DNA from: Tubiluchus corallicola
Taxonomy: Eukaryota > Priapulida > Priapulimorpha > Priapulimorphida > Tubiluchidae
Direction of reading: 5' to 3'
DNA: 26,984 bases
Assembly (NCBI GenBank): GCA_030141605.1
Contig: JAQGDQ010000807.1
Location: 2,501-29,484 of the forward strand
In this document: positions 11,701 through 19,772 of the stretch, piece by piece
Layout of the letters: every line of letters begins with the position of its first letter
Numbering within the stretch: position 1 is the stretch's first letter
Made by a program: the position numbers and the translations under genes
The notes under the pieces: model-generated
What the model was told of the DNA's origin: nothing
Database searches by the model: none
What the model saw: only the letters and a program-made list of their open reading frames with translations

Positions 11701-14700
11701 AATAAGGAAATTTACCAAAATTTAGAAACAGCTTCGAAGTACAATTCAGTAATTAAAAGCCAACTGAATGTGTGATATAATATATATATTATGTAGTGTT
11801 ATACAGTTTCATACATGTACTAATCAAGATAATAATAATGTAGTCTGTAAGGTGAATTGTTAAGTATATATATGCTTTATTCACTTTGGTTGTGTTTTTA
11901 GAGAAAACTTGCAAAAACAAGAACCTAATGAAGAAAAGCGGTTGCTCAATGGTACGTTTAGATTTGGATTTTTAATGCCCAGCTATTACTACTGCCAGCT
12001 TAGTGTGTCTTTTTAACTCACTATCTCATTTTTGCAGCTACCCCCATCATTTCGACACTTATGGCTCTAATTTTGGCAGCCTTTTGTGTAAGAAACTGAA
12101 AACTGTGTTATATCATATAATCATTCTCAAAATATATGATACATTGTATACACTATATACATATAGAGCAAAAACATATAGGCACCTATAACTAAGGTAT
12201 ACTAGTATCATGCAGTAGAAAACTCAGCCTGTTTGGATGTTTGCAGATTTGTTTCTCATGAATCGGATCTAAATATCTTTCTTCTATAGCATTAACATAT
12301 GTTTAGATGACCCTGTTAAACTGATTAACTGTAACTGCTTCCATGGCCCATTCCACAGCAATTATCCTATGGCTGAAAAAGTATTTTCTTAAATCCAACT
12401 TTGTTCTTTTCTTTGCTCTTTTACAGAATCACGCATAATATTAAAATTCTGTTCCTGCCACAACAATTTACAATAAATATGTTCCGCCCTTGATTGTGAA
12501 CGGGGCTTGCAGACTGCAAACTGTGAGCTGCCTAAGTAAAGCTGCAAAAGGCTGTTTCTGCAACGATTTTGCCAGCTTTATAGTCGCAAAAGCGAAAACA
12601 ACGTTAAAAATAATTAATGCTTTTGCTGCTATGCCATAATTTCCGCACAGGCACTCTCATTAATGCTGTAGTTTTGTCAGTTCCTGTAATTAAACGACGG
12701 CCTATACTAAATAATAATCATGGCTAACATGCTGCATTTCTACGTGCATTCCCATTTTTATTATATACCTCAGGAGAATCAGCATAATAAATGTGACGCC
12801 TTCACGTGGCAAGTAGGCAGAGCCTCTTAGGAACTAAGGACTGAAGATTAATCATGCTAATAATAACACAAAAAATAACCTGTAACACAATAGCGCACAC
12901 AAGGTTCACTGTCAAACACATGTACGTAACAATCACTATGACCTTGGTGATCTTGTACCACATTTGACAATGACATGTAGTTTGCAGAACTAATGACAAA
13001 CTTCTGATTTATCACTGCCACATTTATGTTTTATAGATTTATTGGTGCTTTCTAGCCTTGGTCTTTAATATCTAAAAAGGAAATGTAATTTAGTACATTT
13101 CATGGTTCTTGGCTATCCGCTCTGCCAATTTTTTCCAAATTTTTGTTTTTGATATATTCTGAAGCTATACCTAATCTATTAGGTGGACTGCTTTGTGAAC
13201 TTTGAAGTTTTTGATGTCAGGGACAGAGCAATCAAGCATTTGTCAATAATAGCCTTCAAGCAAATAAGTTTATTTCATTAATTTGCATTTTTCAAATGCT
13301 GTGGAATGCCGACAGATAGACAAACACATGGACTGCGTCGATTTGAGTAAAACACCACACGAATTTAGCAAATGAGTACGATTTTCTTTTTCAATGCGTA
13401 ATATAGTTGTAATTAATAAAACTAATTATTGATAATTGCAGAATTGCCTGAGTTAGCAAACATTGCCTTAGGAGAAGCTGATGGAAAAGCAGTGAAAAAC
13501 ATAGGAAGGCGAGTTTCATTTCACTTATCAGAAGAGAATGAGATGCCTTCTCAAAACTACTTCAACAAGGGAAGAAGGTCAGTAGCCAGACTAAATTTTT
13601 AGTGTAATAATAATCATGGCCAACATGCTGCATTTTATTAGTTCGTTCCCATTTTTATTATATACCTCATAGCATTAGCAAACAATAAACATGACACCTT
13701 TGTGTGGCAGTTAGGTAGAGCCTCTTGTGAACTGAGGACTGAAAACTGAACTAATAATAATACAAAATATATCCTGTAACACAATAGTGCCCACGAAGTT
13801 CAAGATCAAATGTGTTATGAACAGTTTACTATAGATGAATGTTTAGCTAGTATTATGAATAGGTACTGTAAGTACTGCGGGATGGGAAAGCCACACACCT
13901 GTCCTTCAACAAGTGCATAAGGTGGAAGCTAGGTTGTCGTCCTAGTTTTATTCCGACAGCTTCAGACGGCACGTTTTCTAGCTATGAAGAAAAGACGTTT
14001 TCTCTGTACGTGTTACCTGCGGACTATGTAATTTGCTGCAGTTTGGTATTTAGCATTTTATAACTGTGATTACAGTTAAAGGACAGCAACGTTTTCGAGC
14101 AGTCCAGATATGTTGTGATACATTTTGTGCACTATCGGAATTTACAGCAAAATGGATACTTGGGACAGTTTGCTTAAGCCGTTATGGGGTTACCACTGTG
14201 CATGTGGACGGTTGGACTGAATATCACCGCATAAATTTACCTGACGCCAGCCTCTGATAAAGCTAAACCATTCTTGATGTCACCTCACCTACCTCATCTA
14301 CTGGACAGTGCAGACTTTGTTTACAGTGTCTTCACCAATGACTTATGTGGCATGCCAAGACGTAAATGGACAGTGAACCATCTCAGCATGGACAGGTTTT
14401 TCGGTGCACCGCCTGGGGAAAGGGTAATTAGTGAGTACCTAGTGTATTAGAATCTTAATTTGTTTATCTTTAGTTGGGTTTTGCCTCGTATTTATTTTTC
14501 CTCCGTGTTTGGTAAACAACATTATGTCTAAGAAGTTTTGCACAATTTGAAGGTTTGTTGTTTAAAGTATAACATGAGTTAGGTATGCTTTATTGAAAAA
14601 CAGCTACGCTCTAGTGATTAAGTATAATCTTGTTATCTGAGAGATTGCTTTTGAAAATACGTTTAATTTTAAACCAAAAGAGAGTGCAGCACTCTGATTG

Positions 14701-17649
14701 ATTTTGAAAATTATCTTTTGATCATCACAAATTTGTTCATTAAATTTTGATCGTTCTTTATACACAAAAATATGTATCTTGGAGTGCGTTTCTTTGTGAA
14801 CGTTTAAAAAGTATTTGAATAGTAAAAATATTATGAATAGTTCACACTTTGTTAGCTAAACACAATAACAGCAACTCAAGACCGACACTTAAGATCCCAC
14901 TTGTGATTCGAACCCATATCTTTTGTCTCAAGGTACGCCCCATAGAGGTACCTATGAGAAACTGATTCAGTTTCTAAACTACGAACATCTGTGTACTACT
15001 ACCTCACTGCTCGGCTAGGAGTACTAGTTTGGTAATTGTTGAAGTAAATCTGGTTTAAATAAAGAACAGAAAACCAACAAGTAAAAGCCCGGCGTCACAA
15101 AATGCAACAATACATGCAACAATCGCTAGGACCTTGGTGACCTTGTACTTAATTTTTACAATGACATGTAGTATGCAATGTCAACGGAATGCTGCAAACT
15201 GATAAAGGAAATAAGTGAGAACTTTCAGCTATTAAAAAATTCGCATGGCTTCATAATTATTATAATGTCCTAGGCTTGTTTTAATGAGTTTAACATAATG
15301 ATATCATCAGCAGTTAAAGTCAAAACAATGACTTAAATGAATTGGGAGAACTTGTAGAGGTTTAACAGAATACTTTCTCAGCCTGAGAAAGCCCTCTTTT
15401 ATGTTTTTTTACCTAGATATGTGAAAATTACCTCACTAGGCATTAAGCATTATAAATTCATTAAGAAAATAAGAATTTTATTTCTTTATCAAAATATCAA
15501 TTGAGAGATATGTTAGAGTATGTGGTGTCTTTTTGAATTGATTGCACTGTCTTCTTGTATGTAAATAGTATTCCTGCTTTTTTTTTGTCAGTGTTTAATA
15601 TTTATTTTATTTTTGGTACTAGTCTACTAATTTCTTTTAATTGAACCACTTAAGTAATTTGACTGTACATGTGTGTGTTCGAAAATAAATGATGTTAATA
15701 ATAACTATTAAATCTATTAAGCATCATAGGGAGAGATTATATAAATGATTTAACTCAACTTAACTTAATTGTTACTTTTTTCAAACAGATACACTGATGG
15801 AGACTTTCACCATCTTCGAAATGCCAAAATCTCGCGACATTCCAGAATGAACAATGTGCGACATAGTCGCAGTTTGGCATTACCAGATAAACAAGATTCT
15901 AATTCTCACCCCAAGCCTTTCAAAACCATCATAGCCGATACGTGCATTATGGAAGTAGACGAAACGACTGCAGATGCCAGCAGTATGCAAGAAGTAAAAT
16001 TTCACGAAAACTGTATCAGGTTAAAACCCATTCCAGAGCAACCAAGTACAGATAGTGAAAAATCGACTAGCAGTAAAGAAAAAGGTGCTAGACGTCGCAG
16101 CAATGAAGATGTTAAACGTCCAAATGCAATAGATAACTGTGGCAATGCCAGACGCAATTCGGATAAAGCCGAGACCACTAAGTGGCAGATAACTTACACT
16201 CGTGAATCTGAAAGAACTGTTGCTTCTCGTCCTGATCCTGCTCCACCTCCACAAGACAATCGTGCCATAGTGATAACTACAATCAATGATGATCAAGAAT
16301 CAGATGGTCGGCCAACCCCACGCAATGTGGTTAGATATAATGACATGGGCAGTTTTGAGCAGGTTAGTGATACTAGTATTGACTTAATGGATGACAGTGC
16401 TGTAAAAGCGATAGAAGCAGCAGAGCAGGAAGTTATGAGGCAGAAATACAAGGAGTTGTGGAATCTTCGGGCGACACTTGAAGAAGAAGATGAAGATGAT
16501 GAAGAAGATGATGACACAAGTGATGTAGCACAAGTTGATAACGAAAACTTATCTGAAATATCTCCAGAACAAGGTGATCAAACTGATCCTGGTGGACCTT
16601 CCACTTCTTTTGAGTCTAACACGGATTCACCATGTCCTGAGGAGAGCACATTTAGTCGACCTACTCCAAGCTCAAATCTTCTATGTGCCCCTACGTACCA
16701 AGCACGCCGCCAAACATACAAAAATATTCTTAGTAAACATTTACAGAAGCTTGAAGCAAACACTAGCACCGAGAACAGCTTTGATAGTATTGATACCGAA
16801 GGTTCAGAGTTATCGAGTGAACGTCAAGGTGGCATAACAACCAGTTTTGAGTCCACAACAGATAATACAGACAGCACAGGTGATAGCCAATCATCAAAAC
16901 GTCTTCAACAAATGAAATCTGATAGTGGTTATAAGTCTATAGAGAATCAACAGAAGCCTCAGCCAGCAGCAACTTGTGTGACATCAGACAGAATAGCTGG
17001 TGAACATGAGCGACCAAACAAAGCAACTCAAGCCTCGAAAGATGCCGCTAAAAATGTCATTGACAACAGACTCCTCTTTGAGCGAAGAAATGCTAAAACG
17101 GCATCAAAAAAGCGTCGTGATTATGGCAGAGAGCGACAGTTTGCTTCCAGCTTGTTTGAGCCTGTTCTTGAACCAATGGACGATTTGACGACAAACAAGA
17201 TAATTAACAATTCCTTGACTAAAACACCTGTGTTCACGAGATTCTTTAAGTCAAATTCCGAGGTAAGTGATATTCGTGAACGACCCCGCAACAGATTTGA
17301 CAGAGATTATAGCATAGACGAAAAAACTGATGCCTTATTTAAAGAATTTGTAAAACCGGATATTTATGAGGAGATTGCTGCATATCGTTCACGATCTCCT
17401 CGTGTGCATCATAGACATAAATTGCGCCATCGGCAATATTCGTTCCATGATGACAATGGTAGAGCTAGGCGGCTGTCCCCACAAGACAGCATTGAAGAAG
17501 AGCAACATTCGAAAACAGAAGAACCGTCTAGTCTGGAATTAGTAACAATAAGCTCAAGAACTCCAGTACTGCAGCCAATACCAAGGCAAGGGACAATACA
17601 GTTAAAAGACATACCAATAATCAAACTTCCCGAAGGAGAAACAGCCTAA
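2620..17649 (+). CDS. Single-pass membrane protein with long disordered cytoplasmic tail (3' part, six exons)
   Basis: Joining 2620-2698, 8926-9086, 11209-11343, 11902-11951, 13442-13577 and 15789-17649 gives one open frame of about 806 residues ending in TAA at 17647-17649. Every intron is GT-AG and every phase matches (2 at entry, then 0, 2, 2, 1, 2). Numbering from the first whole codon: residues 1-44 are a Tyr- and Asp-rich outer segment, 45-68 a single hydrophobic helix with small-residue spacing (AGVVGG), 69-80 a Cys/Lys-rich juxtamembrane stretch, and 81-806 a polar tail of low complexity. The tail has a predicted helix (about 390-420), an acidic run (418-432), RVSF (165-168), DSGYKS (565-570) and YEEI (713-716). 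Type I topology is inferred from positive charge after the helix; no signal peptide is in the window, so the 5' end is missing. I do not recognise the family. A receptor subunit or membrane-anchored scaffold is possible but unproven. Confidence 0.75.
2699..2740. repeat. (AAT)n(GAT)n microsatellite at a splice donor
   Basis: Four AAT units and about nine GAT units begin with the GT donor of the exon ending at 2698. Read on the minus strand it is the (ATC)n(ATT)n tail of the LINE fragment that follows. Confidence 0.85.
2701..3240 (-). mobile_element. 3' end of a CR1/L2-like LINE, antisense and decayed
   Basis: The minus-strand frame at 2893-3225 reads as the C-terminal region of a non-LTR reverse-transcriptase protein. 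It shows the pattern F-ALGFSSIAPK-G-KL-I-IRECSNLNSF, equivalent to the common W-LP-E-R-SL-FK ending of CR1/Rex/L2-type LINEs. After a one-base slip in the A/T run near 2892-2898 the frame continues KKLKTHLFKQ and stops. A short 3' UTR then leads into AATAAATAT and the microsatellite tail. No reverse-transcriptase catalytic core is left, so this is a 5'-truncated dead copy. The clade is tentative. Confidence 0.55.
3241..3411. other. AT-rich intron sequence between repeats
   Basis: No ORF or repeat structure of note is visible. It separates the antisense LINE fragment from the first foldback element and may be old 5' LINE sequence beyond recognition. Confidence 0.4.
3412..3668. mobile_element. 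Foldback / MITE-like element 1
   Basis: The two halves are imperfect inverted copies over nearly the whole length. The arm ATCTTCATTCTGTATTTG (from about 3449) is mirrored by CAAATACAGAATGAAGAT (to about 3632). Outer blocks CAATAAG and CTTATTG, and inner blocks around GGCTAATGCAGG and GCTGCATTAACC, are also paired. The left arm has an extra ~25-bp stretch near 3497-3520. There is no coding capacity. The transcript would fold into a hairpin of over 200 nt. I see no clear target-site duplication. Confidence 0.7.
3779..4145. mobile_element. Foldback / MITE-like element 2 with ~95-bp inverted repeats
   Basis: The left arm, 3779-3875, begins TGAGAGTGGTTTATATGACAT. The right arm, 4051-4145, is its diverged reverse complement, ending ATGTCATATAAACCGCTCTCA. 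Internal paired blocks include AATACATTGGTAGTC with GACTACTAATGTATT, and TTTTTGGTCACTC with AGTGACCAAAAA. The 175-bp centre has only a meaningless 74-codon frame. No target-site duplication is obvious. It is a separate family from foldback 1. Confidence 0.7.
4146..4702. other. Intron sequence with purine-rich patch
   Basis: No gene is supported. At about 4480-4540 the + strand is almost pure purine (AGGAAGAGGAG-type sequence), which could be an old microsatellite LINE tail. The sequence at 4703-4720 is the left copy of the RTE target-site duplication, and open frames here merely read into the RTE. Confidence 0.45.
4703..4720 (+). repeat. Left target-site duplication of the RTE insertion
   Basis: ATCACAGCAGGTAGTTGA occurs here and again, without a mismatch, at 6455-6472. 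The copies abut the 5' breakpoint and the (AAG)n tail of the LINE. Confidence 0.9.
4721..6430 (+). pseudogene. RTE reverse transcriptase, broken in two places
   Basis: The first frame (to 5343) gives the N-terminal reverse-transcriptase region: LYEELDTKEG, KNGKSTGPDGIP, then LIPIFKEKGD and NYRGI. A TGA at 5344-5346 interrupts it, probably CGA deaminated. The frame then continues with motif A (AFIDLEKAYDRVPR, Asp codon at 5400) and the catalytic YADD at 5667-5678. Near 5800-5806 one base is missing from a G run, shifting to the frame starting at about 5828, which carries KYLGSMID, the GVTRRDKIRN block and the C-terminal RLRW/RGRPKLRW motifs and stops at 6428-6430. The family copies target DNA by target-primed reverse transcription. 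This copy lacks the endonuclease and has two lesions, so it cannot act on its own. Confidence 0.9.
6440..6454 (+). repeat. (AAG)n 3' tail of the RTE element
   Basis: A short AGAAGAAGAAGAAG run directly follows the element's 3' end and abuts the right target-site duplication. Confidence 0.85.
6455..6472 (+). repeat. Right target-site duplication of the RTE insertion
   Basis: This is the perfect second copy of the 18-bp sequence at 4703-4720. Confidence 0.9.
6473..6784. other. Intron sequence, no gene seen
   Basis: It continues the sequence that was contiguous with about 4702 before the RTE inserted. I see no domain, RNA gene or repeat in it. Confidence 0.4.
6785..6866. repeat. Two-unit diverged tandem duplication (~40 bp)
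   Basis: The block TTGACATTATCATATTAGAT...GCAGCTTA at 6785-6823 is repeated with changes as TTCGACATTATGATATTAGAT...GCAGCTATTA at 6826-6866. Confidence 0.65.
6900..7060. repeat. CAT/ATC low-complexity tract
   Basis: An impure (ATC)n/(TCG)n run gives spurious poly-Ser and poly-His frames. The centre at about 6970-7015 is the purest. Confidence 0.8.
7061..8257. other. Intron sequence, no gene seen
   Basis: Short open frames occur here, but none has homology-like features or splice context. Part of it (about 7760-8060) is very AT-rich. Confidence 0.4.
8258..8392. repeat. Polypyrimidine tract with internal duplication
   Basis: About 130 bp of the + strand is nearly all C and T. Within it, two related blocks around CTTCGCCTTCC and TTCTCGTCTCCT are repeated about 55 bp apart (near 8300 and 8360). 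Confidence 0.75.
8682..8742. repeat. (TTA)n microsatellite, ~20 units
   Basis: A pure TTA run. On the minus strand it is the (AAT)n tail of the repeat copy at 8743-8863. It gives a spurious poly-Ile frame. Confidence 0.95.
8743..8863 (-). mobile_element. Antisense LINE-like 3' tail, copy 1
   Basis: This segment matches 9146-9300 in the same orientation, sharing TTTATTTTATTCAC, AAATACAGTGT, AATAAAAACAAT and CAATATTTACAA. Read on the minus strand it ends GTGAATAAAATAAA followed by (AAT)n, like the 3' UTR and microsatellite tail of a non-LTR element. No coding part is present, so the parent family is unknown. Confidence 0.65.
8926..9086 (+). CDS. Exon B: transmembrane segment
   Basis: The acceptor is TTATTTTTACAG and the donor AAAAG|GTAAAC. 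The 161-nt exon is phase 0 in and phase 2 out. It encodes a short Gly/Glu-rich outer stretch, then a 24-residue hydrophobic helix (codons 8980-9051) and a juxtamembrane CKYCIKDKNLLK end. The two cysteines at the inner face could be palmitoylated, which is inference. Confidence 0.8.
9146..9300 (-). mobile_element. Antisense LINE-like 3' tail, copy 2
   Basis: This is a diverged direct copy of 8743-8863. Its minus-strand tail is built of AAATA units instead of AAT. Together the two copies bracket the TM exon. Confidence 0.65.
9301..11117. other. Intron sequence, no gene seen
   Basis: The stretch is AT-rich with scattered short frames (for example 9518-9814) that lack any recognisable motif. I find no convincing exon or RNA gene. 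Confidence 0.4.
11118..11192 (+). repeat. Short dispersed repeat, copy 1
   Basis: The segment around AACAACAACAT and AAACAAACCTCTTTATAG matches 22325-22400 (AAACAAACCTCTTTACAG), and weaker similarity continues for about 30 bp. It ends just before the acceptor of the next exon. Confidence 0.5.
11209..11343 (+). CDS. Exon C: Ser/Arg/Tyr-rich juxtamembrane cassette
   Basis: The acceptor is TTCTGTTTTAG and the donor AGCAA|GTATGT. The exon is 135 nt, phase 2 at both ends, and so can be skipped without changing frame. It encodes QPAVFSKNRSGRRYDSRR, then a Ser/Asp-rich stretch with several Tyr. The frame is fixed by the exons on either side. The ATG frame on the same strand (11118-11408) is a different reading and is not used. 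Confidence 0.6.
11344..11901. other. Intron, AT-rich
   Basis: It contains a (TA)-rich patch at about 11777-11800. Nothing else of note is visible. Confidence 0.5.
11902..11951 (+). CDS. Exon D: 50-nt charged microexon-like segment
   Basis: The acceptor is TGTTTTTAG and the donor AATG|GTACGT. Phase is 2 in and 1 out. It encodes ENLQKQEPNEEKRLLN. It is too short to judge by itself; the support is that both boundaries are good and keep the frame with exons C and E. Confidence 0.6.
11952..12707. other. Intron, no gene seen
   Basis: No coding or RNA signal is recognised. Confidence 0.45.
12708..12990. repeat. Dispersed repeat family R, copy 1 (longest)
   Basis: It begins near TAATAATCATGGCTAACATGCTGCATTT and ends near CAATGACATGTAGTTTGCAG. 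It is matched over most of its length by 13603-13815 and at its end by 15112-15180. There is no coding capacity. It is probably a non-autonomous element; the ends are approximate. Confidence 0.7.
12991..13441. other. Intron, no gene seen
   Basis: It ends with a plausible branch-point-like ACTAAT about 20 nt before the acceptor at 13440-13441. Confidence 0.45.
13442..13577 (+). CDS. Exon E: contains an RVSF motif
   Basis: The acceptor is GATAATTGCAG and the donor AGAAG|GTCAGT. The exon is 136 nt, phase 1 in and phase 2 out. It encodes LPELANIALGEADGKAV, then GRRVSFHLSEENE and a basic end. RVSF (codons 13510-13521) fits the RVxF docking motif for protein phosphatase 1, and the serine also sits in a basophilic-kinase context (RRVS). 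Confidence 0.75.
13603..13815. repeat. Dispersed repeat family R, copy 2
   Basis: It is in the same orientation as copy 1 and about 25 bp downstream of exon E. It shares ATAATCATGGC-AACATGCTGCATT, CCCATTTTTATTATATACCTCA and CCTGTAACACAATAG. It lacks the last ~70 bp of copy 1. Confidence 0.7.
13816..15111. other. Intron, one tRNA-like B box
   Basis: No exon is recognised; the 63-codon frame at 14066 lacks any motif. A minus-strand GTTCGAATC occurs at 14905-14913 and is noted separately. Confidence 0.4.
14905..14990 (-). other. tRNA-like B box, possible SINE head
   Basis: The minus strand reads GGGTTCGAATCAC, a good RNA polymerase III B-box match. A matching cloverleaf could not be drawn, so a complete tRNA gene is unlikely. 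Confidence 0.25.
15112..15180. repeat. Dispersed repeat family R, copy 3 (end fragment)
   Basis: It shares GACCTTGGTGA-CTTGTAC and ACAATGACATGTAGT with the 3' part of copy 1, a segment that copy 2 lacks. Confidence 0.6.
15181..15788. other. Intron, no gene seen
   Basis: AT-rich, with no repeats or RNA genes recognised. Confidence 0.45.
15789..17649 (+). CDS. Exon F: last coding exon, 619-residue disordered tail
   Basis: The acceptor is TTTTTTCAAACAG; the first base completes an Arg codon from exon E, and TAA is at 17647-17649. An open frame runs a little upstream to an ATG at 15769, but that part is intron, so the ATG is not a start. The segment is rich in Ser, Glu, Asp, Arg and Gln, with a helical stretch AVKAIEAAEQEVMRQKYKEL (from 16399) leading into an acidic run EEEDEDDEEDDD (16480-16515). 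Further along come DSGYKS (16921-16938), an aromatic TPVFTRFFKSNS patch (about 17227-17262), YEEI (17365-17376) and a basic His/Arg stretch (about 17389-17436). No folded catalytic domain is visible. The long uninterrupted frame in AT-rich DNA makes coding status secure. Confidence 0.9.
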
Positions 17650-18850
17650 ATCTATGCTTCTGTACCATTACTTGCTGACTTTACAGTTCATGCTAATCTA
17701 TTTGTTGCAGTATAACTTTTCTACAGTATTATTGTTAATTTTAATAGTTGTTTTGGCTTGGCTGCCTTGCAATCGTATTATGATTTTCATTTAACGTATT
17801 TTTTCTTAGTCGTTGTTTAAGCCGTTGTTTATACCGTATAATTATTGTTAATGTGAATAAAATAGTACGGGAGAGTTTACATTAAACAACACTTTGATGC
17901 AGAAATAGAATGCATCTTTATAAGCTCCTAGTTTGTGAAAATTTCTGTAAAAACAGGAGAAAAGTAACAATTTCAAACAGTTTCAATAAGTAAAACATAA
18001 AATTGACTTATAGGTTAACAGGTGCAGCAAGACTTATTTCAATAATTATTGAAGCTTATAGTTAAATGCTTCCTTGTTATAATGATGCTCAGATGCTTCC
18101 TGTGTTATCACATTTATAATTAATTTGTTAAGTGTTTTATGTTGAAAACTTTCTTAGCGCATGTTATAATGTGCTGTGATTCATGAAATCTATTATTACA
18201 TGACAGAAATTGTGCAAAAGCTACCTAACAAAACTGCTATAGAATTCTGTCCTCACAAATTAAGTAAAAGTTAGTACTAGTGTTATCACAATAACCCCAA
18301 ATATTGAGTAAAATTTTTGAAAAGCTTCTACTGTGTGCACAAAACACTAAAACTGCATTTGGGGCATGTATATTTTTCAAACTAAACCTACAACATTTTG
18401 ATTTGGAATCCTATTTATTAAAGAATGTGACAAAAATTTTATAAAAAATGTCTATTTTCAAGATTGTATTTAATTTAATATGCATAAATCATTGTAGAGT
18501 TTAAAGGCATAAGGATTTTTTACATGGAAATTCTATGAAAAATAGACAAAAGTTATCATGATTTAACATTTGCTAGCTGTATTCAAGTTAAAATCAATTT
18601 TTTACTTTTTTTTCAGGAAATATTAAAAAAAACTTAATGATGAAATTTATTACTGCCAGACAATTCGTTCTGTTATATGTCCAATTTAGTCATCATTATA
18701 GTGATACATACATGTGTAAACCGAATATGTATATATTCTGATGTATATTTCTGCTGACAAACATGCTGCAGACGTACATTGACTTTATCTTCTAAAGTTT
18801 AACGAAAACGTTAGTTGAAAATTATAACTTTTTTATTCTTGGGTAATAAA
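17650..18850 (+). other. 3' UTR of the membrane-protein gene (probable)
   Basis: AT-rich, with no ORF. AATAAA occurs at 17856-17861 and again at 18845-18850, with ATTAAA variants between. Short (about 0.2 kb) or long (about 1.2 kb) 3' UTRs are both possible. Confidence 0.45.
17856..17861 (+). terminator. Candidate proximal poly(A) signal
   Basis: AATAAA lies 207 nt after the stop codon, followed by a GT-containing sequence. No cleavage site can be assigned. Confidence 0.4.
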
Positions 18851-19114
18851 AATAATTTTTATCTTTTCTTTAGTATTTCTTTATAGTTTTTGCACGTATA
18901 TGTGTAAGAGTGAAACGTTGTTACAGCTTATATTACATCTTTTAGTTAGTTTCAAAGGTGGTAATAGGCCTGCATATTATATAAAAATCCCATTGCAATC
19001 GTAATAAGTTTTAGGGTGAAAGGGAATGAACTCTGAGGAAGTACAATACGCGGTAGAGTCGTTTAATCTGAGAATGGTGTAACAGGTGACAATTAATTAA
19101 CTTGGATTAATTAG

Positions 19115-19605
19115 CAGAACTATAATTTCCAGAAGAGCTGAGATCATTCTTCCACTTTACAAAACACTTGTTCGTCCACATCTTGATTATGTCTGTTAGG
19201 TATGGAACCCTTACTATCTTAAGGAATTCGTGCTCTCGAACAGGTACAAGCACGAGCTGTGGACACGATCATAGGTCTTGAAGGACTCACATACTCTCAA
19301 AAACTGGAAAAGCTAGAACTGTATCGACTTTCTGCAAAAAAACGTAGGGATAGACTTACCGAAATGTTCAAGATTCTAAAGGGATTCACTGATGTCAATG
19401 CAAACTGTTTTTACACTCAATAGAAGCATCACACGTGATCATAGCGCTGAATTGTTTCAAGCATAGGGTCAATACAGAAAGGTATAGTTTCTCTTAAGCT
19501 GAAGCAACTATTTGGAACTGATTACCGGAATCACTAGTGAGAGCAAATCATGCAAATAGTGTCAAGCATGAAGTTGAACTCCGTGTGAGGAACCTACTAT
19601 TTTAA
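19115..19605 (+). pseudogene. CR1/L2-like LINE reverse-transcriptase C-terminal fragment, decayed
   Basis: In broken frames this reads AEIILPLYKTLVRPHLDYVC-stop-VWNPYYLK, then after a shift ALEQVQARAVDTIIGLEGL, then KLEKLELYRLSAKKRRDRL and TEMFKILKGFTDVN. These are the standard blocks after the reverse-transcriptase core in CR1/L2-type LINEs. Later similarity (SLKLKQLFGTDYRN-, then NSV) is interrupted by several stops. One stop (TAG at about 19198) replaces a Gln. There is no catalytic core, and it is clearly older than the RTE copy. It differs from the antisense fragment near 2900. Confidence 0.8.
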
Positions 19606-19650
19606 TACCTGTAGCCTGTAGAGGAAGGCCTGTAGGTTAGCCTGTAGATT
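19606..19650. repeat. CCTGTAG short interspersed units
   Basis: CCTGTAG occurs four times within about 40 bp (19608-19648), partly in tandem. Confidence 0.6.
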
Positions 19651-19772
19651 AGGAGAGTAAACCAACAACGAATGGGCAACGGTGTTTTCGGGAAGCTATT
19701 CAATGGATATGTGATTGGTGCAAGAGACGGGAAATTAGGGTTTACTCTCCACGAAGGCGAGTTACCTACTGG

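Noticed and set aside
12802-12999. Minus-strand 65-residue frame with hydrophobic stretch
   Set aside because: It lies inside repeat family R and is not kept open in copy 2.
15769-15788. ATG at 15769 as the start of a 626-residue protein
   Set aside because: It lies inside the pyrimidine-rich acceptor region. The AG at 15787-15788 joins in phase with exon E, so the real frame enters by splicing.
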